Shown here piece after piece: positions 15,433-23,436 of a stretch of 29,702 bases of DNA. The DNA is taken from contig JAIITD010000003.1 of assembly GCA_022737715.1 (NCBI GenBank), positions 1-29,702 of the forward strand, in the 5' to 3' direction. Both the position numbers and the translations under genes were made by a program. The stretch is from Veillonella sp. (GTDB taxonomy: Bacteria; Bacillota; Negativicutes; Veillonellales; Veillonellaceae). Numbering within the stretch: the first letter of the stretch is position 1; each line of letters starts with the position of its first letter. The notes beneath the pieces are model-generated. The model saw only the letters and a list, made by a program, of their open reading frames with translations, did no database searches and was not told the DNA's origin.

Positions 15433-16287
15433 TTAAATGACACCGCGTAATTTAAAACCATAGTCTAGGAACTGAACGGCCTCATTCCAACGGTTGTCAT
15501 CATTGAGCATCACCACAATCATAGTGTGACCGTTACGCGTAGCCGATGCGATCAAACATTCACCAGCCGCATTTGTAAAGCCCGTCTTTAAACCATTAGC
15601 ACCAGGGTATTTATTGCGAATGAAATGGTTGGTAGTACGAATCGTTTCAGGTGCACGATTTTGATATGGCACCTTATAGTAATCATTCGCCACTTTATCG
15701 CGGAACATTTGATACTTCATACCATACGCTGCAATCAAAGCTAAATCGCGCGCCGTCGAATGGTGCCCCATTTGGGTCAATCCATGAGGATTGAGGAATA
15801 CGCTATTCTTAGCCCCTGCCTTAGCTGCTATGCGGTTCATATCCTTCGCAAAATTTTCTACAGACCCACTTACGTTCTCTGCCACAACTACGGCCGCATC
15901 ATTCCCAGAGGCTACCATCATTCCTTCAAGAACGCCTTCCAAGGTGATTTGGTCGCCTACTTGCACACCAAGATTGGATTCCTCCATACTCGTCGCATAG
16001 GGACTAATCGTGGCCAACTCATCTAATTGTGTTCCTTTCAGCTCAAGCGCTGTTAATAAGGTTACCATTTTCGTAGTGCTCGCCGGATGCATCCACTTAT
16101 CAGGATTTTTAGCAAATAAAATTTCTTTTGTATCTGCATCAATGAGAACTACTGCTTCACCAATGGTGGACGGTGGCGTAGGTGCATCAGCACGAGCGAC
16201 TGCGCCAATAAACATAAGTCCTATGAAAGCTAACGCCAATACAAAATATTGCCAAATGGAACGCTTATTTATTATTAAATCTGTCAT
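15433..16287 (-). CDS. dacF: D-alanyl-D-alanine carboxypeptidase, peptidase S11 family
   Basis: S11 enzymes trim the terminal D-Ala of peptidoglycan stem peptides outside the inner membrane. The 284-residue protein has an uncleaved or cleavable N-terminal signal helix (YFVLALAFIGLMFIGAVA, about 14-31) followed by ARADAP. The penicillin-binding motifs are complete: STTK with Ser70 and Lys73, SGN at 127-129 and KTG at 234-236. At 284 residues it lacks the C-terminal beta domain and amphipathic anchor of PBP5-like enzymes, so it is a minimal catalytic form. AGAGAG lies upstream of the start. It follows mscS by 45 bases on the same strand. The choice between dacF, dacB and similar names is not settled by sequence. 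Confidence 0.9.
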   Translation of the reverse strand: MTDLIINKRSIWQYFVLALAFIGLMFIGAVARADAPTPPSTIGEAVVLIDADTKEILFAKNPDKWMHPASTTKMVTLLTALELKGTQLDELATISPYATSMEESNLGVQVGDQITLEGVLEGMMVASGNDAAVVVAENVSGSVENFAKDMNRIAAKAGAKNSVFLNPHGLTQMGHHSTARDLALIAAYGMKYQMFRDKVANDYYKVPYQNRAPETIRTTNHFIRNKYPGANGLKTGFTNAAGECLIASATRNGHTMIVVMLNDDNRWNEAVQFLDYGFKLRGVI

Positions 16288-16332
16288 ATATCTCTCTTTC
16301 TAGTTCTAATAATCAATTATTGTTCGCTTACA

Positions 16333-17244
16333 CTATATATCCATATTCGTTGCAGTAGCTTTTTTCTTTGTTCCTTTTAGCTCACCTGTAGAAGTATCTA
16401 CATTTTGTACATATACAACACGTTGTGGATATGGAATATCTATACCATATTTATCAAAGGCATCCTTTACATCAGACATGATACTGTATTTTACAGTTAA
16501 ATAATCATTGGTCTTAACGCGAGCAAAAGCTGAAATTTTTACAGAGTTATCTCCAAACTCAGAAATACCGATTTCCAAGTTTTTAACATCAAGAATGCGT
16601 TTATCATTAGCAAAGACATTCTTTAAGATCTTTATCGCCTCATGATGGTCGTTATTATACCCAATATCAAACACAAAGGGAATGACACGAACCTTTGTAT
16701 TGGTAATATTCGTAACGTTTTGTGATGTAAGCAATGAGTTTGGTATATAGATTTGTTTTTGATCCTTTGTAACGATGATGGTATACATAAATTGAATCGC
16801 CGTAACACTACCTACCACATCACCTACTTGAATAACATGGCCTGCACGGAATGGCTTAAATATTAATATCAATAATCCAGATGCCAAGTTTGACATATTA
16901 TTTTGTAATGCCAAGCCGATACCTAAACCAAAGGCACCAAAAGCAGCCACAAAGGATGTTGTGGGAACACCAATTTGGTTAAGACAGATCAAAATCAAAC
17001 CGATGAGCAACAGGTAGTTGATAATTTGGGTTACAAAACTCATCGCTGCAGAATCATAATTAGCACGTGTCATCACACGAACAGCAAAATTTTTAACCCA
17101 CCGAATAATATACCGACCTATTACAAATATAATTAATGCTAGCAAAATATTGCCAGCTTGACTCAGAAACCATTCTCTCAATTTTAATAAGACATTGGCA
17201 TCTTTAAATAACAACTGTGATGCGGTTGCTAAGAATTCGTACAT
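16333..17244 (-). CDS. mscS: Small-conductance mechanosensitive channel, MscS family
   Basis: MscS channels open under membrane tension to release solutes during osmotic downshock. The protein of about 303 residues has an N-terminal region with two hydrophobic helices (ILLALIIFVIGRYII and YLLLIGLILICL), then the Gly/Ala-rich pore helix AAFGAFGLGIGLALQNN and ASGLLILIFKPF. The beta domain begins with AGHVIQVGDVVGSV and the C-terminal alpha/beta part ends with YPQRVVYVQ. The start is set at ATG 17244 because GGGGG lies five bases upstream; a GTG four codons earlier is the longer option. The nearby c-di-AMP locus also concerns osmotic control, but no direct link is visible. A TTGTTA-17-TATAAT promoter lies upstream. 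Confidence 0.93.
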   Translation of the reverse strand: MYEFLATASQLLFKDANVLLKLREWFLSQAGNILLALIIFVIGRYIIRWVKNFAVRVMTRANYDSAAMSFVTQIINYLLLIGLILICLNQIGVPTTSFVAAFGAFGLGIGLALQNNMSNLASGLLILIFKPFRAGHVIQVGDVVGSVTAIQFMYTIIVTKDQKQIYIPNSLLTSQNVTNITNTKVRVIPFVFDIGYNNDHHEAIKILKNVFANDKRILDVKNLEIGISEFGDNSVKISAFARVKTNDYLTVKYSIMSDVKDAFDKYGIDIPYPQRVVYVQNVDTSTGELKGTKKKATATNMDI

Positions 17245-17304
17245 GTATACCCCCACAATTCTTAAGATGACTTACTCAAATCTATGGTAAACATATGATA
17301 TAAT

Positions 17305-17332
17305 TTCACATGTAAATATTACGTATTATAAA
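17305..17332 (+). promoter_or_regulatory. Possible promoter of cbiZ
   Basis: TTCACA (17305-17310), 16 bases, TATAAA (17327-17332). The leader to cbiZ would be about 80 bases. No cobalamin riboswitch box is visible in it. The match is modest. Confidence 0.3.
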
Positions 17333-17366
17333 TAACTTATATGAAGATAATAAAATATTACCTTTT

Positions 17367-17395
17367 ATTATAGCTTTATATTCTATATCTAACAA
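17367..17395 (-). promoter_or_regulatory. Promoter of the mscS-dacF-yfbR transcript
   Basis: The minus strand has TTGTTA (17390-17395), exactly 17 bases, then TATAAT (17367-17372). The leader to the mscS start would be about 115 bases. It overlaps the leader of the divergent cbiZ gene. Confidence 0.55.
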
Positions 17396-17416
17396 TGATA
17401 AACTAGGGAGTCCTAT

Positions 17417-18193
17417 ATGTCTAATAATCCATATACAGCGCCAGATGAACTAATATCCGGTGGTCATGTCACTAAAGAATGTAACTCTGTAACCATACTC
17501 TTTGACGACATTCACTATTCCTTGAGCAGTGGTCAATTAAATGGTGGCTTTCACCATACATTAGGTGTACGCAATCAACAATTAACCTACCATATTGAAA
17601 CAGAAAAAGATCTACCTGGTGGCTCTGTGGCAAACTATTTAGCTCAAGAATTTGAGCACATCGATGTGCCTGTACATTTCAGCACTGCACTGTTAACCTC
17701 TGCTACACCATCCCTTCATGCGTATACAATGGTACAAGAAAGCGATACAATCGTTGAAACCATTGTTACTGGTGGTTATAAAAGCACAGCCCATCGTGCA
17801 GGTACAGGTTATTGTTATGAAGAAAAAGATGGTGAATTCCACACCCCTGGCACAATTAATATCCTCGTATTCACCAACAAGGCCTTAACAGATAGTGCGA
17901 TGGTAAAAGCCATCATGACGATTACCGAGGCTAAAACGGCAGCATTACAAGATTGGAAGGTAGAAAGTACCAAAACCATTCCTAAATACAATACGCAAAT
18001 AGATCACAGTTTAGCAAAAGAAACGAACACCTCCGCTACAGGAACAGCAACAGATGGCATCATCTTAACTATCAATACAAATGGCGATGTATTGACGGAT
18101 GCCGGATCCTACTCCCTATTTGGTGACACATTAGCCAAAGCTGTATACCTAGGTGTGCAACGAGCATTAGAAAATGCCATCGGCACTGAATAA
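17417..18193 (+). CDS. cbiZ: Adenosylcobinamide amidohydrolase CbiZ
   Basis: CbiZ cuts the side chain of adenosyl-(pseudo)cobinamide or B12-like corrinoids to give cobyric acid, so that scavenged corrinoids can be rebuilt with the right lower base. The 258-residue protein shows the family pattern: SSGQLNGGFHHTLGVRNQQL near 37-56, TALLTSATP with the following Val-rich strand, TGGYKSTAHRAGTG, and the strongest block GTINILVFTNKALTDSAMV running into TEAKTAAL (about 144-176). The C-terminus has ATGTATDGIIL and LFGDTLAKAVYLGVQRAL. There is no signal peptide. AGGGAG precedes the start. It stands alone, divergent from mscS. The enzymes that need B12, such as QueG here, give it a purpose. Confidence 0.88.
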   Translation: MSNNPYTAPDELISGGHVTKECNSVTILFDDIHYSLSSGQLNGGFHHTLGVRNQQLTYHIETEKDLPGGSVANYLAQEFEHIDVPVHFSTALLTSATPSLHAYTMVQESDTIVETIVTGGYKSTAHRAGTGYCYEEKDGEFHTPGTINILVFTNKALTDSAMVKAIMTITEAKTAALQDWKVESTKTIPKYNTQIDHSLAKETNTSATGTATDGIILTINTNGDVLTDAGSYSLFGDTLAKAVYLGVQRALENAIGTE

Positions 18194-18204
18194 TCGACGC
18201 AAGC

Positions 18205-18241
18205 AAAAGACCCTTTGTGAATAATCGCAAAGGGTCTTTTT
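18205..18241. terminator. Bidirectional terminator between cbiZ and asparaginase
   Basis: AAAAGACCCTTTG (18205-18217) pairs perfectly with CAAAGGGTCTTTT (18228-18240), 13 bp with a 10-base loop, with T-runs outward on both strands. It serves the convergent genes on each side. Confidence 0.9.
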
Positions 18242-18277
18242 ATGTCTATCTTATCCGCATACCATTGCTTGTAATGC

Positions 18278-19255
18278 TTAGTATTCTCTGAATATGCGTT
18301 CTAAATCCTTACAAGTTCGTTCCTTTTGTAACGCTAACATCAACAAGATACGCGCCTTTTGAGGTGACAAGCTATCACACACAAAATAGCCTGCGTCCGC
18401 ATCTTGAGGAACCTTAGATACTATGCCACTACCTGTACGCGATGCGCGTACAACAGGTATTGGTAAATTAGATGTTACCTTGCGGATAGGTTGTGGTATC
18501 GTACCATGTCCTAATCCAGCTAGAATCAAACCAGATGGGTTCGTTGCTACTATAGCAAGCCCCATAATTTCTTCAATACCTGCATAACATGTCAAGATTT
18601 CAACACGTGGCAAATCATCATCGTCTGGCAAGCCAAATTCAGATTCCATAGTATGTTTACGCAATGGGCTCATATAGTAACGAGCTGTACCATCCTGCAC
18701 AATGCCAAGATGACCTGCATTAGGACTACCAAAGGTTGCCACGTTGGTTGTATTCATTTTAGTTACATCCCGAGCACCATCAATATAGCCATTCATAACG
18801 ACTAATACGCCCTTATTATAAGACTCTGGTGTTCGGGCCACTTGTATAGCCTGTAATAAATTAATAGGACCATCAGCACTGACAGCACCTGCTGGGCGCA
18901 TAGAACCGGTTATCACGATAGGCTTATCAGTATGAACAGTAAGGTGTAAGAAATACGCTGTTTCCTCCATACTATCCGTACCATGTGTAATAACAACACC
19001 TGCAATATCATCATTATCCACACATTTTTGTACTAATTTCGATAGGCGGACCCATTGAAATAGCGTTATATCTGAGCTTTCAATATTACAAAATTGATTG
19101 CACACAAAAGGTCCATACTCTCTAACACCAGGTACAGAGGATATAATTTCTTCTAAAGGCAATACACCTGCTGTATAACCCGTCAAATCAGTGTCTGAAG
19201 CACCTTGGCCCGCAATGGTACCGCCTGTACCAATGATTGCAATTTTCTTAGTCAT
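18278..19255 (-). CDS. ansA: L-asparaginase, cytoplasmic
   Basis: The enzyme hydrolyses L-asparagine to aspartate and ammonia. The 325-residue protein has the N-terminal nucleophile motif AIIGTGGTIAG, the second Thr-Asp motif THGTDSMEETAYFL (the usual HGTDT is HGTDS here) and the conserved RDVTKMNTTNVATF with the catalytic Lys. The sequence resembles AnsB-type enzymes, but no signal peptide is present, so it should be cytoplasmic. The start is taken at the second of two adjacent ATG codons, which gives a five-base gap from AGGAGG. It is the third gene after pncB and nadE, 18 bases behind nadE. Its ammonia could feed the ammonia-dependent NadE; this is inference. Confidence 0.9.
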   Translation of the reverse strand: MTKKIAIIGTGGTIAGQGASDTDLTGYTAGVLPLEEIISSVPGVREYGPFVCNQFCNIESSDITLFQWVRLSKLVQKCVDNDDIAGVVITHGTDSMEETAYFLHLTVHTDKPIVITGSMRPAGAVSADGPINLLQAIQVARTPESYNKGVLVVMNGYIDGARDVTKMNTTNVATFGSPNAGHLGIVQDGTARYYMSPLRKHTMESEFGLPDDDDLPRVEILTCYAGIEEIMGLAIVATNPSGLILAGLGHGTIPQPIRKVTSNLPIPVVRASRTGSGIVSKVPQDADAGYFVCDSLSPQKARILLMLALQKERTCKDLERIFREY

Positions 19256-19273
19256 CATATCCTCCTATAAATA

Positions 19274-20044
19274 TCATAATGTAGACGGTTTAAAAGAAGG
19301 CATTAATTCAAGTTTATGACGATTAATGCGTTGTAGATAATCAATGCGCTCCTTCGTTTTTATATCTTCAATTTCGCCGGTTCGAATATATCGGTCAAGA
19401 ACGGCATAAGTAAATCCTAGTTTATCCTCATCGGATTGACCACTGAGGCCATCACTAGGCGTTTTGTCTACTAAATGACGTGGAATATCTAAAAGGCGTC
19501 CAATCTGACGTACCTCTTCAACCACGAGATTAGCCAATGGACTAAAATCACCGGCTGCATCGCCAAACTTTGTAGAATAGCCCACATAGTCTTCAGATCC
19601 ATTACATGTATTAGCAACACGTGCACCATGTGGTAAATTTTGACCTACCGCATATAATGTGGTCATCCGCAAACGAGGTGGTGTATTGATTTCTGCATCT
19701 CGTGCTAAATCTGTACGGCCTGTTACACGGGAAAAGCCTTCGCCTTGTACAATAGCCTCTGTCAATGCACGATAGGCATTACCAATATTCACAATCATAT
19801 AGGGAATGCTAAGATGCGTCACCACCTCTTTTGCATCATCTATATCGGATTGTACATCATTTGGCATAAGGACGCCTACAACGCGTTCTGCACCAAGCGC
19901 CTCCTTACAAAGAGCAGCTACTACGGTTGAATCCTTACCGCCCGAAATGCCGACTACAGCGGAACAGGTAGGTCCATTTTGTTCAAAATAGTCCCGAATC
20001 CACGCTACTAATTCCTCTTTTGTTCGTTCTGGATGTGTAAGCAT
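19274..20044 (-). CDS. nadE: Ammonia-dependent NAD+ synthetase NadE
   Basis: NadE amidates nicotinate adenine dinucleotide to NAD+ using ATP. The 256-residue protein has the ATP-pyrophosphatase P-loop VVGISGGKDSTVVAALC (about 32-48), GVLMPNDVQSD, and the substrate-site blocks GSEDYVGYSTKFGDAAGDF and TPSDGLSGQSDEDKLGFTY. It has no glutaminase domain, so it needs free ammonia. AGGAGGG precedes the start. It follows pncB by eight bases and precedes an asparaginase gene, so all three are in one operon for NAD made from nicotinate. Confidence 0.96.
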   Translation of the reverse strand: MLTHPERTKEELVAWIRDYFEQNGPTCSAVVGISGGKDSTVVAALCKEALGAERVVGVLMPNDVQSDIDDAKEVVTHLSIPYMIVNIGNAYRALTEAIVQGEGFSRVTGRTDLARDAEINTPPRLRMTTLYAVGQNLPHGARVANTCNGSEDYVGYSTKFGDAAGDFSPLANLVVEEVRQIGRLLDIPRHLVDKTPSDGLSGQSDEDKLGFTYAVLDRYIRTGEIEDIKTKERIDYLQRINRHKLELMPSFKPSTL

Positions 20045-20052
20045 AGACCCTC

Positions 20053-21504
20053 CTATTTTTTACGACCAATACGATTTAATAAGTCCATCTTCATACGGTA
20101 ATAATCAGGGCTCATATCTAGATAGTGACGATGTGGATTTTCAAAGCGTTGTTCTTCCGGCCAAATCTCATGAGCTAATTGGTCTTGTACATAGGCGCGT
20201 ATCGATTCCAATGTTGGGGATGGTACGATTTGTTCGCCCCCTTTAATCATGAGTTCCTGCATATTTTTGAATGTGCAATTTTCATAATACAATTCTCTCC
20301 ACGGCTTTTCTGGATCAATATAGCGATATGGTTTGTCTGTAGATGGCACTTCACCAGGTAATGTCAATAGTTCAGCAATGGCGCGACCATCCTCATTATA
20401 AACACGATATACCTGTTTCAAACCAGGATTAGTAATCTTTTCAACAGATTCGGAAATCTTAATGCGCGGTTCCCATACGCCGCGTTTCTCAACGCCTGCG
20501 ATTTTATACACAGCACCGAATACAGGATCCGTTTTCGACGTAATCAACCGTTCCCCTACGCCAAAGATATCAATAGGTCCACCTTGATTTAATAAGGATG
20601 AAATCGTATATTCATCAAGGCTGTTAGACGCCATGATTTTACAATCATTCATGCCTGCATCATCGAGCATGCGACGCGCTTGCTTAGCTAGATACGCCAA
20701 ATCACCAGAATCGAGACGAATACCTTTCAAACGATGTCCCTTTGGCTCTAATACCTCGCGGGCCACCTTAATAGCATTCGGTACACCAGATTCTAAAACA
20801 TTATAAGTATCAACCAAGAACACAGCACTGTCCGGATACACTTCAGCATAGGCTTTAAATGCTTCGTATTCAGAATCGTGGTACATAACCCAACTATGTG
20901 CCATGGTGCCATTTACAGGAATGCCAAATTGTTGTCCTGCTAAAACTGTGGCAGTCCCATTGACACCGCCTATGAAAGCCGCCCGTGCACCATATACTGC
21001 AGCATCCACATTGTGAGCGCGACGCGCACCAAAGTCGGATACGATGCGTCCATCGGCAGCACGTACAATGCGGTTCGCCTTTGTAGCGATAAGTGATTGA
21101 TGATTAATCATAGTCAGTACTGCCGTTTCCACGATTTGTGCATCGATAAGAGGGGCTACGATAGTCATAATCGGTTCATTCGGATATATGATAGTGCCTT
21201 CTTTGAAAGCATATACATCACCGGTAAATTTGAAATTGCGCAAATACTCTAAAAATTCATCACTAAACAAATGTAATGATTTAAAATACGCTATATCATC
21301 CTCATCGAAATGAAGGTTCATAATGTATTCTAAAACTTGTTCCAATCCACCAAAAATAGCAAAGCCACCTTTGTCTGGATTGCGACGGTAAAATACGTCG
21401 AAGGCAACGCGGTCTGTATTGTCTTGTTTCGTAAAGTACCCATGAGCCATGGTCATCTCATAAAGATCCATGAGCATACTAATGTTGCGACGTTCATGTT
21501 GCAT
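20053..21504 (-). CDS. pncB: Nicotinate phosphoribosyltransferase PncB
   Basis: PncB joins nicotinate to phosphoribosyl pyrophosphate, the entry step of NAD salvage. The 483-residue protein starts with the family signature ISMLMDLYEMTMAHGYF (about 8-24). It also has DFGARRAHNVDAA (about 156-168), NGTMAHSWVM with the phosphorylated His, GIRLDSGDLAYLAKQARR and ASNSLDEYTI, all part of the active site. The C-terminal half contains the usual Cys/Glu-rich linker region (REL YYENCTF). Length is normal for the bacterial enzyme. AGGATGG lies upstream of the start. It heads the pncB-nadE-asparaginase operon. Confidence 0.95.
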   Translation of the reverse strand: MQHERRNISMLMDLYEMTMAHGYFTKQDNTDRVAFDVFYRRNPDKGGFAIFGGLEQVLEYIMNLHFDEDDIAYFKSLHLFSDEFLEYLRNFKFTGDVYAFKEGTIIYPNEPIMTIVAPLIDAQIVETAVLTMINHQSLIATKANRIVRAADGRIVSDFGARRAHNVDAAVYGARAAFIGGVNGTATVLAGQQFGIPVNGTMAHSWVMYHDSEYEAFKAYAEVYPDSAVFLVDTYNVLESGVPNAIKVAREVLEPKGHRLKGIRLDSGDLAYLAKQARRMLDDAGMNDCKIMASNSLDEYTISSLLNQGGPIDIFGVGERLITSKTDPVFGAVYKIAGVEKRGVWEPRIKISESVEKITNPGLKQVYRVYNEDGRAIAELLTLPGEVPSTDKPYRYIDPEKPWRELYYENCTFKNMQELMIKGGEQIVPSPTLESIRAYVQDQLAHEIWPEEQRFENPHRHYLDMSPDYYRMKMDLLNRIGRKK

Positions 21505-21595
21505 ACTTTCACCATCCTACATAAATAAAAGGTATATAATACAGCGCGTTCGTTATTCATTACGCATGATACTATTATAAACTATATACATCGTC

Positions 21596-21624
21596 TTTTC
21601 TATTCATAGTACATGTGATATAAC
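21596..21624 (+). promoter_or_regulatory. Possible extended -10 promoter of pepD
   Basis: TGATATAAC (21616-21624) is an extended -10 with a weak TTTTCT at 21596-21601 seventeen bases upstream. It lies beside the divergent pncB promoter. Confidence 0.3.
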
Positions 21625-21627
21625 TAT

Positions 21628-21656
21628 ATTATAGATAATAATTACTTATTAACTAA
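21628..21656 (-). promoter_or_regulatory. Possible promoter of the pncB-nadE-asparaginase operon
   Basis: The minus strand has TTAGTT (21651-21656), 17 bases, TATAAT (21628-21633). The -35 is weak. The leader would be about 115 bases. It faces the pepD promoter region. Confidence 0.35.
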
Positions 21657-21723
21657 TGAATAAACATGAATCATCCTATTTTTACAAAATTTATAGGATA
21701 TATTTCAGAATGAGAGGTACCCT

Positions 21724-23172
21724 ATGGACACAATCGTTCAAGCAAAACGTGTATTAGAAATATTTAAAGAAATGAGCCAAATTCCACGTGGGTCTGGCAA
21801 TGAAAAAGGCATTAGCGATTATATTGTCAATTTTGCCCATAACCTCGGACTCGAAGCCACACAAGATAGTGAGTGGAATGTAGTTATCAAAAAACCGGCT
21901 ACACCAGGCTATGAAAATCGTCCATCCGTTATCCTTCAAGGTCACATCGATATGGTATGCGTAAAAGGTCATGATTCCAACCATGATTTTACTAAAGACC
22001 CTATTGCCAACATCATTGAAGGTGAATGGATGCATGCCGATGATACTACATTAGGTGCCGATAATGGCATGGGCGGCGCTATGATTTTAGCAGTCCTAGA
22101 AGATAAGAACCAACAACATGGCCCCCTACAAGTATTATTCACAACTAACGAAGAAACAGGTATGGATGGTGCTGCAGCAGTAAAAGAAGGTCAAGTAACA
22201 GGTGATTATCTAATCAACTTAGACACAGAAGTGGAACATGAATTCTGTGTAAGCTGCGCTGGCGGTTGCCATGTTAATGTATCCATTCCACTATTGCGCG
22301 AAAATAATCTACCTGGTTATGATGCAGGTCTTTCATTAACAGTTAAAGGTTTAAAAGGCGGTCATTCCGGTATTGAAATCATCGAACAACGAGCTAATGC
22401 AAACCAAGTACTCGCTCGTGTTCTTTATGATTTAGAAAAACAATATTCCTTTAATTTAGCTTCTTTTGTAGGTGGCGTTAAACATAATGCCATTCCATCT
22501 AAAGCCGTTGCAACCATGTCTGTACGCAACGAAGATATAGAAGCGATTAAGACCCTTATCAAATTCTACGAAAAAGAATACAAACACGAATTTGCTATCA
22601 AGGATCCTGATTTAACATTCGTAGTGGAAGAAATTCCTACACCGGAAACCGTGTATGCCGATGATACATCAGAAGCTTTAATTTCCTATCTCTATCTTGC
22701 AGAAGATGGGGTTCACTCTATGAGCCAAACCATCGACGGTCTTGTAGAAACATCGGATAATCTCGCTATCGTTTCTGAAGGAACACATACGATAGATATC
22801 CTCGTATCTGTACGTAGCTCCAATAAAAACAGCTTGGAATACTTATCTAAAAAATTATTACTCCTTGCCGATACATTAGGCGTTTCTGCTACTCGCAGCG
22901 GCGGCTATCCTGCATGGGAATACGATAAAGGTTCTAAACTAGAAGAACAAGTTATAGCACTTTACAATACCATGTCCGATACCCCTGCTCGCGTAAACGC
23001 AGTTCATGCAGGCCTTGAATGTGGCTTATTGAAGAATATCTTACCAAACACTGAAATGATCAGCTTTGGTCCAACAATCATTAGCCCACATACAAATATG
23101 GAACGCGTACATCTACCATCTGTAGAACATGTATACGTATTCCTTAAAGCATTACTAGAAAAATTACAATAA
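21724..23172 (+). CDS. pepD: Aminoacyl-histidine dipeptidase PepD (M20 family)
   Basis: PepD is a cytoplasmic zinc dipeptidase that cleaves Xaa-His and other dipeptides. The 482-residue protein has the M20 metal ligands in order: LQGHIDMV (His74, Asp76), GADNGMGGAM (bridging Asp113), TTNEETGMDGA (Glu143/144) and NLDTEVEHE (Asp near 172). The dimerisation domain starts at SLTVKGLKGGHSGIEI, typical of PepD, and the C-terminal metal His is in ISPHTNMERVH. There is no signal peptide. GAGAGGTACC precedes the start. It is a single gene with its own terminator. Confidence 0.95.
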   Translation: MDTIVQAKRVLEIFKEMSQIPRGSGNEKGISDYIVNFAHNLGLEATQDSEWNVVIKKPATPGYENRPSVILQGHIDMVCVKGHDSNHDFTKDPIANIIEGEWMHADDTTLGADNGMGGAMILAVLEDKNQQHGPLQVLFTTNEETGMDGAAAVKEGQVTGDYLINLDTEVEHEFCVSCAGGCHVNVSIPLLRENNLPGYDAGLSLTVKGLKGGHSGIEIIEQRANANQVLARVLYDLEKQYSFNLASFVGGVKHNAIPSKAVATMSVRNEDIEAIKTLIKFYEKEYKHEFAIKDPDLTFVVEEIPTPETVYADDTSEALISYLYLAEDGVHSMSQTIDGLVETSDNLAIVSEGTHTIDILVSVRSSNKNSLEYLSKKLLLLADTLGVSATRSGGYPAWEYDKGSKLEEQVIALYNTMSDTPARVNAVHAGLECGLLKNILPNTEMISFGPTIISPHTNMERVHLPSVEHVYVFLKALLEKLQ

Positions 23173-23206
23173 TTTTTCAAAGTCTTACAAAATAATATTT
23201 ATGCAC

Positions 23207-23252
23207 AAAAGCGTATGTACTCATATATTACCTATGAGGCATACGCTTTTTT
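23207..23252 (+). terminator. Terminator of pepD
   Basis: AAAAGCGTATG (23207-23217) pairs with CATACGCTTTT (23240-23250), with an inner TCATA/TATGA pairing, followed by TTTATAAAA. It is 35 bases past the pepD stop codon. Confidence 0.88.
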
Positions 23253-23362
23253 ATAAAATCAACACTGTAAATATATAAACATGTTCACATATACTCATAT
23301 TAGTATAATATTATCAATTTCTCTTATAAATCGCTTTTTACTTGACTTTGTAAACCATTGTT

Positions 23363-23380
23363 AATACCCTTATGGGTATT
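23363..23380. promoter_or_regulatory. Palindrome AATACCC-TTAT-GGGTATT before the metal operon (operator or terminator)
   Basis: The two 7-base arms are perfect and 4 bases apart. The TACCC-N4-GGGTA shape resembles operators of CsoR/RcnR/CstR-type regulators that control metal or sulfur-stress genes. It lies 57 bases before the GTPase gene, just downstream of TTGACT (23342-23347). Seven T follow on plus, so it could also be a small terminator or attenuator. No CsoR-family gene is in the window. Confidence 0.5.
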
Positions 23381-23436
23381 TTTTTATATTATCTAAGAGT
23401 AGTATACTATGTTTACATTTACAAGGGAGGCGTATT

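Noticed and set aside
17257..17416. Cobalamin riboswitch before cbiZ
   Set aside because: No B12-box (GCCACTG-like) is visible, and the leader is short and AT-rich.
23256..23436. Zur or Fur box upstream of the metal operon
   Set aside because: I looked for TCGTAAT-N-ATTACGA and AATGATAATCATT-like sequences and saw none; the only palindrome has the TACCC/GGGTA type.
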